A stretch of 64,000 nucleotides of DNA from Syngnathus acus. Its lineage: Eukaryota; Chordata; Actinopteri; Syngnathiformes; Syngnathidae. Every line of letters starts with the position of its first letter. The stretch's first letter is position 1. Below, in pieces: positions 9,685-18,334 of the stretch. The position numbers were made by a program, and so were the translations under genes. The notes beneath the pieces are model-generated. The model saw only the letters and a list, made by a program, of their open reading frames with translations, ran no database searches and was not told the origin of the DNA. Where the stretch lies: NCBI RefSeq assembly GCF_901709675.1, contig NC_051104.1, forward strand, positions 5,005,501 through 5,069,500, given 5' to 3'.

Positions 9685-12600
9685 TTAGTAAGGGCAATAC
9701 CACGATGTTCGCCCTCGGCCCCTGGAAGAGAGAGAGAAAAAGAGGGTGAGTTTCTTTCTGGTTGGCTTGAGAAAAATGGACACCAATTTTTCTGGTGTGG
9801 TATTCAATTTGGTGTGTGTGTGCGCTCGTGGGTGGGCAGAAGGTGCTTAACAGAATGTGTGACAACGGCGTTTTTAAAAACTTAATAGAAGTGACATCTT
9901 AACACTGCCAGTGCAGCAATACAACAATGGAAAAACGAAGTTAGCGTACATAGAAGGACGAGTGTTTAAACTCGAGAGAATTGTGTGTGTGTGTGTTTGT
10001 GTGGCTGGGTGTAAGAGGGGTCAAAGCAAAGGCGCACTCTCCCTCTTTCTCTCTCTTGAGCTTCTTTTTAAATATTGCACAACAGCCCCTAAAGACTCCC
10101 ACGGTGGCGGCACTCTGACCTTCACAATCGGGAGCAAAAGTTTGGGCGATTTTACAACCCCGCTGTTCTTTTTGAAGCACAACATTTGGCTCATGAAGCA
10201 GCTGTGCAAAAAAAAAAAAAAAAAAAGGTGGCTGCCATTTGGGCCAGAGCTACCATTGGGGTCACACTTTGGGGTGGGAAGACAAACACAGACGCCACAA
10301 AACAGCGCACGCACACGTCACGACCCTTCAAGAAACTCACACAAGACAAAACGCCAACAGGGGGCGCCATTCCAAGGCACCCACCCACACAACACAGACA
10401 GACACCAGTGGACTGATGTTGAGATCAGGCTGCAGTAATGAACCTTTGTCTCTGGGAGTGCACACGTTAACGTATCGATTGCTCGTGCACACCAAATGAT
10501 GCATAAAGACAGATAAAAAAAATAATCTAGCTTGATACCAGTAGAGGGGGGGGAAAAGGATTCTATTTCAGTCCGAATTCAAAAAAAGTCAACACTTGAC
10601 TGCCGTCCGCAACACAACTGCTGAATGGTTGCCCCCGGGCTGGGAGCAGAAAGCAGGAACATGCTCACAAGCTAATACGAATCAATGACCTTTTCGGAGC
10701 TTCGCATCATTCTGATCCAAAGAGGAATACAATATGGTATGTACAATTTATTTTGTATTTACAGGATGGCCATGCTGTGCAATGAACCCAACCGATGAGA
10801 CATGACAGTTCCAAAAGTGCGCAAATGAGTTCATGTTGCCTAGCTAAAAGAAATGGGTAGTATTTAAAAACAAAAAAACAACTATGAGCCCAAAGCGCAC
10901 ACGCAAGTCACGAGAGCAATAAGCTGTCATCTATTCCAACACAATGAGCGTCTATTTATTCAGGTTGCTGACAAGCTACAAGTTGACTTTCTATCTCAAG
11001 GTGTTGTGATGCATGACATGAGTGCAACAGGTGAAGATGACGTTCATGCGGGTTGCCGTGTCCTCCTCAGGCGTCCACTGACCTGAAGGCCCGCCCTCTG
11101 CCTCTGGGGGGTGTGTAGCCGCTGTAGTAGCGAGCTCGCGACGAGAAGTTTCCTCCCCTTGATCGGAACCGAGCCCGGGAAAAACCGCGATCTGTGGTGC
11201 TGATGCCGGGTCTGTTTGTTCTCTTTGCGCCCACCTGGAGAGAAAAAAAAAAAAATAGACATCCCAACGTTTTAACACCAACTTGACATCTTGAGCATCC
11301 CAAAAATGTGCCCTTCCAAACATGACCTTTATCTGTCTTCCTCTAAACAGAGACTCATCCAGAGCCATCGCCGTCCTTACAGACTCTTTGTCGGCAAACT
11401 CGATGTAAGCAAATCTTGGAAAGAAAAGGCAGAACGGAGTTATGGAAAATATTGGACCATCAAGCAATCCATTTGAACTTTTTACCCTTTGGGATGCCCC
11501 GTGTATTTGTCACACAAGATGGTGACTCTATTTACTGAACCACAGCCGTGGAAGTGTGCCTCAAGCTCCTCCGCTGTGGCGCCGTAGTCCACCTAAAGTC
11601 AAAGGAAGCAACTGAAGATTTTGTCCACGTACGGCATATTGACGAAAAAGCTACTCACGTTTCCGACATATATCGATCGGCCATCTGCTTCCATTTTTTC
11701 CTCAAATGACATGATGACTGGGCCGACTACAAAAGGCGGGACAACAAAAGAATCCAAATGGTCAAATTTAGGTGACCATACTTTGCGAGCTGTTGAGTTA
11801 TCTCTCCAGGTCCATCACAGCCACCATCTGCAATCTACGCATCAAAACATCTAGAGGGAATAAATGGAAAACATACCTGGCGGTGGGCTTAGATTCATTT
11901 GTTTCTCCACCTCGTTCTGCAGCTCCTTCAGTTTCTCGGCCTCTTCCTCCATCTCTCTCACACGGGCTTTGATAGCCTCCAGCTCCTGAAGAAGATACAC
12001 AAACAATCAGTAACGCCTTTGTGTACATATTATGGTAACAGTCGCCACACCGACGAGAGTCAGAAACTATTTCATCCGACCCGCCGTGCATTTGAAAAAT
12101 TAAATCCTGAGAAACATTAACTCTGTAAATAATAAGTCATACCGTTTCAAAAATAACACATTTTATTCCTACTTTCCGTCATTCAAGAGTCACTCCTGTA
12201 CTATTTTAATGCTCAGAGGTCACAAATATTCATGATATGATGAATAATTGGTACACGCACGATTTTGGGCACATGTGTTGTTTTCAAGTTCTCACACCTG
12301 CTGTATAACTTAAAAAAAAAAACGGGCTTGGAACACACAGACGGGCAGTGTCCCTCGTGTGACTGTGGACCATCGAGGAGAGTGGTGCATTGCAGTGGGA
12401 GTCATTCCAATTTCATTCAAGGCAATGCCTTCACACACACACGCACAAACAGCGAAACCAGCACATAAAACAAAAAGCAATGATCCACACAGCGCTCATT
12501 GTAAACGCAAGTGCACACAATGAATGACTTGTGGCTGGCCGGAATCAGGACCCATTGAATTGACAGATGTTGGCGCAACCCTGGAAAGAAACAAGGAGTG

Positions 12601-13604
12601 CATGAAGGCATGCTGGGCAGACACGCCTTAACGACCAACGTGGAGATCCACGCGAGTTGAAGATGAAAATGTGGATCTTTCCGGCTCCTGCTAAACACGA
12701 CAGGTCGTTCGAAAAGGCCACCCAGAGCGTCTGCCATCTCCACCCTTGCGATCTCGTGTAGATTTGGTTGGCAGGCACGCACTCACGATCGTCTGTGATC
12801 CATCGAACCGCGTCATACATTCCGTTCCATTAAAAACACGGCGCGTTTGATCTTTCCGCCGGCTATCGAGCACGGTTCTGGTTCGAGCTGTATTGTGTTA
12901 CGGTGACCGGTGTAAGCTAGCATTAGCCGGTTGTCGCTAGATCATTTTCACGCCCCGACATCGGTGCTTGAAATGCCATAGCGAGGAAGCCGTGAGGTTA
13001 CAAAGGCAACACACACACACAATAAACGTGCCATTACCGTCGAAGAGGGCGGCTTTGCAATCAAGCAGACTGACGCGACGGTGCACAGGGGCTGCGGTGT
13101 GTCCTACCCTCGCCCCCGACTAGCTCCAACATCCCACTGTTGCGTCTTTGCGGCGATTTGTATTCAGAGCCTCGGTCTCGCCGCCTGGTGCAGAAACTAG
13201 CGCCCGTCTTGCGCCAAGATGGCTGCCGATATCGCGCATGTCACCACCCAATTCTACTGCACTGCGCGAACCATAATGGCGGTTAAAACCGAGCTGGCTG
13301 TAATAGCCACGCACACGGCATGTGACACGAATCTTTGTGAGGAATTAATTGGGTTCCATAACCACGCAAAACGTTATCATAGAGTGCTTTGCAAGTGGCT
13401 AGGATATCGCCATTAACGAGCGTGACTTCACGTCGGCATGCAACGACTGAAACAATGCCCTTCACTTACCGGGTCTTCGATGGCCGCTTCTCCCTCCTCT
13501 AACCCCGGCTCCTCGTCGCCTACCCCCGGGTCTTCCAGCTCGGGGTGTCCAGGGTCAGAATCTAGTAGCGATTCCTCCGCCAGCCCATTGCCGAACTCCG
13601 CCAT
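9685..13604 (-). CDS. pabpn1: nuclear poly(A)-binding protein 1
   Basis: Coding exons: 13470-13604, 11877-11985, 11659-11726, 11486-11592, 11327-11414, 11083-11234 and 9685-9721, giving 231 residues. The order is an acidic N terminus (1-45), then a coiled coil ([20 protein letters not shown], about 46-78). One RRM follows at about 97-175, with RNP2 IYVGNVDYG and RNP1 KGFAYIEF. Last comes an Arg/Gly-rich tail ([27 protein letters not shown]) ending TSWYCPY. Family knowledge: it stimulates poly(A) polymerase and sets tail length in the nucleus; the Arg-rich tail is methylated and drives self-association and import. The last exon has only 12 codons and lies 1.36 kb beyond exon 6. Without that splice the frame stops after RSVDA. 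The N-terminal polyalanine run of the human protein (expanded in oculopharyngeal muscular dystrophy) is absent; the protein starts MAEFGNG. Confidence 0.94.
9722..11082 (-). other. 3'-terminal intron of pabpn1 (retention candidate)
   Basis: GT at 11082-11081 after CTTCAG, AG at 9723-9722 before GGGCCGAGG, phase 2. It holds only low-complexity sequence, including an A run near 10207-10226 (U-rich on the transcript). Read-through from exon 6 meets TGA after five codons, so a retained intron gives a protein lacking the [11 protein letters not shown] end. Confidence 0.75.
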
Positions 13605-13960
13605 CGCCCTGTACCGTGTAACGATGCGCCTCGTGGCCAAACCAACGTAGCAGGCCCCAACTCACGCACGAGTGGGGGGGTGAGGGGGGCAGTCAAGGGA
13701 GGGGGTTGGGGGGTGTAAAGGCGGAATACGGCTGAGTAAAGTTAAAAGAATAAATAAAAAGCTACCTACGATTCCGCCCCCGTTTGAATAGCGTACAAAC
13801 GTAAAAGAAACAGTTTTTGGAACCCCAACCTCCAGGTAATCGCCGGAATTCCCGCAGGGAGCCGAGTTAAATGAACTAACTATGTAAGAACACGAGCGAA
13901 GACATGAGATCGGCGGCGGCCACTTTTCAGAAATGGAGGCCGGAGGCGGAGCAAAGTGTC
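13605..13960 (-). promoter_or_regulatory. pabpn1 promoter / 5' UTR region
   Basis: GC-richer stretch upstream of the pabpn1 ATG with G runs (13673-13712) and CpGs, changing to ordinary AT-rich sequence to the right. No TATA box is recognised; boundaries are approximate. Confidence 0.4.
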
Positions 13961-15380
13961 ACTGCGGACGTACGCGACAACCCCATTTGGTATTGGGCGA
14001 ATAGGGCCGGCCTCTTTATTCCTCAGCGCATTTCTATTGGTTCATGTAGGAGCTTGTTCCGGGTGCCAATTCAAATACGTCGTTTTAATTGGATTAGAAT
14101 GCCAATACAACAGTAAGGATTAGTGATGTGCATTTCAGTTCTTGTAAGTGAACTGAATCTTTTGAATCGTTCACTGAAGTGTTCTTGATGATTTAACTTT
14201 ATTATTGTAGTTTATTTTTATTCACAGCAAGTGACAACAACAATTAGATTGAACTTGTGCAACTCTGCAAGGAGGAATGGGCAACTATGACCCAATCGAG
14301 GTGTGCAAGGTGACTTTTAAAAAGCCTGTTATTAAAACGGTCTCTTGAAATTCTTTTTTTTTTTACTCATGCCGACCTAATTTTCTCAAAAGTGCTGGGA
14401 ACTGAGAGCACTCCGATGCTACAGTAATGAGATCTTCGAATTGTTGAAAGGAACTAAATATTAACATTTGAAACTCAATATCTGCTGCGTCAATGACAAA
14501 ATAAAGACCCTTGGCAAGAACGCGTTTGGTTTTATTGCGAATTGAGCTTTCTCTCTTACCGTAGGCACGCCAGTTCAATGTAAAGCAAGTTCTACCGGTG
14601 ACTACTAACTTTTTTGAGTGAGTATTGCAACCAATTTTAAACTCTCTATTTTCCGTTTACATGTAAATATTCAGGAGCATCATTACGAGACGAGCTCCTC
14701 GAGTTTGTTTGTTGCTAGCTAGCTATCGTAGAACAATATCAACAAAGGTAGCCTGTCAGTGACTCCGCCCACAACTGCCACTCGGCTGTCGATCAAACGT
14801 TCATCAAGGGAAATGCGTTTGACCTGCATGTTGTTTTGTTTTTTTTCCACGTAAAAGCTGATGTCCAAACTACAAGAGTTGAGGCTCCACGTCGTCTATC
14901 TGAACATCTAGACGCCAACATATTTTCGAAAGGTACTGCATGTTACGTTTCCTTCTTTTTTTATCTTTAGTATTATCCCTAGTGACTAGAGAAGATCATC
15001 AACAAGTCTAATGAGACGTAATAAAATCTTGTAAAGATAATTTAATCCGTGCTTTGAGTTATTTGACGGTTTCCAGGTGAATTAGCTAGTGGGTAACAGC
15101 AGATAAGCCATGAGTTTCAGAAGTTGTGGTCAAAAGAAATAAGTGGGGTGTGTGCAGTACAACATGTTTCCCGCAGAGGGCGCCAATGCTCTAAATTGAG
15201 TATTCTATTACAGTTTGATATTCGATTTTAAATAGTGTTAAAAATAGGTGTGTATCATTAAATCTGCCAAGGAAATAGTTTAACAAAAAGAAAATCTGGC
15301 ACAAAGTCTTTTTTTTTTTTACTTTGTTTTTTTAAATTAAGATACTTTAAAAGTTGAGAATGAAGAGTTAAGAGTTCGTG
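13961..15380. other. intergenic sequence
   Basis: No supported exon. A short stretch at about 14122-14190 (AGTGATGTGC..TTTTGAATCGTTCACTGAA) resembles the end of a degraded hAT-type fish element. The rest is unremarkable. Confidence 0.35.
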
Positions 15381-15399
15381 TTTTTTGTAATCAAACTTT

Positions 15400-17050
15400 A
15401 TTTCTTTTGCAGCGTAAACATTCAATCGCAAAACAGAAGTCGGATGGTAGTCTGCTCGGTGCCAAGTGGTTGGCCGGTGGGCCGAGTGGTGGGCCGGTGG
15501 GACGAGTGGTGAGGAGTCTGTGCTCTGGTCCTCAGCCGCCGCTGCAAGTAGGTACTTTGATAGTGCGCCACCTTGGACACAAAAAGAACAATCATTCAAA
15601 TTTTGGAACATGGTGGATGAAATGAAATGTACTTTCCTTCTCTTACCAGCAGAGGGCTCTTCAGACAGCAAGGAGGTACGCCTGCCAAAAAGAGGTCGAC
15701 TTGAGGCTTTTGGCAGGTAGCAGACCAGGAATGCAACAACCACAGGGAGCCTGCAAATCCAAGTCCAGAAAGTGAATAACCTGCTACAGTTTGGCTTGAG
15801 TCTCAGGTGACCGGCAGGTGAACGAGCGTACCTATGGCAGGTTTTTCCCTTCTGGACCAGGATTTTCCACTTCTGCCTGTAAAGAAAAGGAACACTGACT
15901 TAATTTAAGTTTACTATTTTTATTTTTAACTGTAGACTGGAACCTTCCGCTTAAGACATTGGTCGTTTGTGCACTTGGATGAGAAACAGTAGGCCAAGCT
16001 CCTGAAATGTTGCAGATCCTCTCCTGGACTTGACACCTGCACACAAATGAGCAAGTTGATTTGAATGTTTCAATGCTGACAATGGAGACAGCCAAAAGAC
16101 CTTCGGCATGGTTTTGGAGAATTACTTGGCCCAGCAGGTGGAGGGTCTTACTGGAAGCTGCACTGCATTAAGACAAAGAAAAAGCCGGGTAGTGTTCTTA
16201 ACATGCCACATTTGCCAAGTTGAGTCACCTGTCAGCATGTTGGACAGGATGTCTCCTTGTTTCCTGACTGCCTGGACCAGCACCACCTGAAAGGACAAAC
16301 TGGTCAAGCACTTGGATTTGTCAAAATTTGTCATTGCAATAGGTTCAAACCTGGAGCTTTTACTTCAATTCATGCAGCAGGCAGGATCGAGGTGGTCCTT
16401 TGGCACCACCTGGTGGACAGAAAGGGAAGAGAATGTACACGCTGAAATAAATTGGTCAAACAATTGTTCATGTATGAATGTGTGCATGTTTCACCCATGA
16501 AGAATGCAGGCAGGAGCAGCTCTGAATTTCTCTCCAACCGCAGTTCATTGGCCTTAAAGACAAGGGAACGTCACCCATAGTGTTACATTTTCAGTCATAC
16601 GAAGGTTTACGTGAGAATCCACGTTATTCGAACAAAGTAGGTTACTTGAGGCTCATTTTGAAGAGTCGCACATGGAGAGAGATATTAGACAATTTGAATT
16701 GATTGATTCTATTGTGAATTTATGCAAACCTTTTGTCTTACCTTGGGCAAAACTGCGTTTGATGCAATTTCAAGTCGGAGAAGTTGACTGCCAACGCTGG
16801 AGCAAGCTTTTTAGCTTGCAATGGGAGCAAGCACGTCCAAAGTGCAAGTTGACGCTGAAAGAGAGCGAAAGCAGTTAGTTTTAAAAGGCTAAGAAATAGT
16901 GAAGACTCCCCTTTGAAACTCGGCATGTTGTGTAAAAGCGTGCTGCGCTGCCGGTGGGGCAGCACGACGTGACGCTGTCAGAAGTGAGCAAGAGAATGAT
17001 TGTCGCGTTTGTGACGTCTTGTATAGTATTTGTGTGATGACGTCATTAAC
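15400..17050 (-). CDS. unidentified spliced transcription unit
   Basis: I do not recognise a family. On the minus strand a series of well-formed splice sites gives candidate exons 16742-16787, 16495-16552, 16364-16409, 16229-16299, 16101-16157, a 45-base exon ending near 15833 (GTACGC donor), a 104-base exon ending near 15651 and a last exon from about 15555. AATAAA follows at about 15400. Read in one consistent phase, the first five encode leucine-rich helical sequence: LLRLEIASNAVLPK, ANELRLERNSELLLPAFFM, VVLVQAVRKQGDILSNML, TLHLLGQVILQNHAE. The later exons are open in two frames; one gives a hydrophobic LPVVVAFLVCYLP, the other a basic tail. The 5' coding exon is not resolved: an ATG at 16926 opens a different frame. 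It may be a small coiled-coil protein or a noncoding RNA. Confidence 0.35.
16960..17046 (-). promoter_or_regulatory. CRE-containing promoter of the unidentified unit
   Basis: A perfect palindromic CRE (TGACGTCA) at 17038-17045, a second TGACGTCT at 17012-17019, and TGACGC half-sites near 16970, all within 90 bp and just upstream of the first candidate exon. The local GC rise (16950-16965) fits a promoter. Confidence 0.45.
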
Positions 17051-17117
17051 AAGCAAAAGGACAGAAAAAAAGTTGATGCGGAAAAGAGAGGAAAATTGCT
17101 GCACGTTGCTAAGATAC

Positions 17118-17310
17118 AGAGATGGTCCAGTGGTTAAAGATTTTGCTTTGAGTTCAGGAGAACCGAGTTCGAATCTCTTTGTGTAATATACAAATGTTTT
17201 ACAGAGCGGGATTCTCTGCCTTGTATTATGGAGAACCGAGTTCGAGTCTTGCACATTAGTCCGTATAGTTTCCAAATGTTACACGGAGCGGGACTCGAAC
17301 CCACCTCTCC
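17118..17310. repeat. tRNA-derived SINE head with a duplicated, partly inverted arrangement
   Basis: On the plus strand, GATGGTCCAGTGGTTAAAG (A-box-like) is followed by ACCGAGTTCGAATCTC (B-box-like), as in a tRNA-derived promoter. The GGAGAACCGAGTTCGA and CAAATGTT..ACAGAGCGGGA segments recur about 65 bp on. A B-box-like GGTGGGTTCGAGTCCCGC then appears on the opposite strand at about 17285-17303. Stem pairing is too poor for a working tRNA gene, so this is read as nested SINE fragments. Confidence 0.45.
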
Positions 17311-17490
17311 TGTACTCCAGACCAATATGATTCCATTCGGCCATTTTGGCGAAGAAATTCCGATTTTTTTTGGGTGGTCATTCAACGCACCTGAAAGAAC
17401 GTCATGCAGCCCTTCAAGCAATTGCATTAAGAAATAGACAAATGCAATTCTCGTTCTTATTTATTAATTTATTTTTATTGGTGTCTATGA

Positions 17491-17637
17491 GGTGTACCTA
17501 ATAACAGGCCACTTCATTAGGGAAAAATCATGGTCAAAGCTTAACGGTAAGTGAAAAGTGCCACACCCGCCCTCACCCCCACTTTCTGATTGGCTGGTTG
17601 ATCTGTGACGTCACTCGGACACTCCATTAGGTACACC
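17491..17637. mobile_element. inverted-repeat element, copy 1
   Basis: Bounded by GGTGTACCTAAT and its reverse complement ATTAGGTACACC, 147 bp long with no coding potential. A second copy starts only 12 bp away. Confidence 0.6.
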
Positions 17638-17648
17638 GCCATTTTCAA

Positions 17649-17968
17649 GTGTACCTAATAACAGGCCACTTTATTAGGGAAATATCATGGTCAAAGGTCA
17701 CAGGTGTCAAGCTCTAGTCCTCGGGGCCGCATTCCAACATGTTTTCCAAGATTCCCTCGTTAAGTGCACCTGCGTGAAAAGTTTTAGCTCCTGCAGCACG
17801 TGAAAATGAGCTAAATCTTTTCACGCAGGTGCGTTTAACGAGGGTAACTTAGAAAACATATTGGAACGCGGCCCCTCGAGGACTGGAGGTCGACACCCCT
17901 GGTTTAAGTGAAAAGTGCCCTCACCCCTACTTTCTGATTGGATGGTTGATCTGTGACATCAATCGGAT
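17649..17968. mobile_element. inverted-repeat element, copy 2, interrupted by a MITE
   Basis: Same sequence as the element at 17491 (GTGTACCTAATAACAGGCCA ... TTTCTGATTGG.TGGTTGATC), but split by a 201-bp insertion at 17701-17901 and lacking a clear right terminal repeat. A third short fragment with ATAACAGGCCATTGCATTTA follows near 18010. AACTTGACAATAAAGCAGAC at about 17977 looks like the tail of another retroposon. Confidence 0.55.
17701..17901. mobile_element. fold-back MITE (hAT-like ends) inserted in copy 2
   Basis: Starts CAGGTGTC and ends GACACCCCTG, and is close to a full-length palindrome: CTAGTCCTCGGGGCCGC pairs with GCGGCCCCTCGAGGACTGG, and CACCTGCGTGAAAAG with CTTTTCACGCAGGTG. No protein is encoded. 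Ends of the CAGGGGTGTC type are typical of hAT-derived MITEs. No clean 8-bp target duplication is visible. Confidence 0.6.
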
Positions 17969-18117
17969 GTGAAGAACTTGACAATAAAGCAGACTTTGAC
18001 TTGACACCTTATAACAGGCCATTGCATTTATAAATGTGGTCAAAATTGTGAAAAATATTAAAGTTTGAAACTATCTGCTGCGTCAGTGACATATGTGAGT
18101 GAATGGGTTAGGCTAAG

Positions 18118-18119
18118 GG

Positions 18120-18154
<35 letters not shown>
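18118..18154. repeat. (GT)n microsatellite
   Basis: About 17 TG dinucleotides uninterrupted, in the gap between the repeat cluster and the 3' end of map4. Confidence 0.95.
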
Positions 18155-18155
<1 letters not shown>

Positions 18156-18277
18156 TGGTTAGGGTTGTGTGAGTGAATGAGTGAGTGGGTTCATGCAATA
18201 ATGCCTTCACACAATAAAATCAGGCAATGAGAAGATAAATGAATATCAGGGGACAAAGATTTTTAATCACTTTTTCA

Positions 18278-18334
18278 TTTATTGTTTAATTGTCACATCA
18301 CTAATTAACAGGTAGTCACAATGAACACTTTATT
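18278..18334 (-). terminator. map4 poly(A) signals
   Basis: Two minus-strand AATAAA hexamers, at 18329-18334 and 18278-18283, are the last clear ones before the repeat cluster. They would end the map4 3' UTR about 2.9 kb after the stop codon. Confidence 0.4.

Noticed and set aside
9212-10499. Several open frames of 90-175 codons around 9.2-10.5 kb
   Set aside because: Made of homopolymers and CA/GT repeats (runs of F, K, H, T, V) on both strands, within the pabpn1 UTR and intron.
11044-11303. PABPN1 ending RSVDA within exon 6
   Set aside because: A GTCAGT donor precedes it and the conserved SWYxPY end is found in phase at 9685-9721. The RSVDA form is only the retained-intron reading.
17118-17175. 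Functional tRNA gene (Glu-like)
   Set aside because: A- and B-box-like motifs are present but the acceptor and anticodon stems do not pair well and the unit is repeated nearby. It is better read as a SINE fragment.
17491-18020. CRISPR-like direct repeats
   Set aside because: Only two and a half copies with terminal inverted repeats. The organism is a vertebrate and the pattern is transposon nesting.
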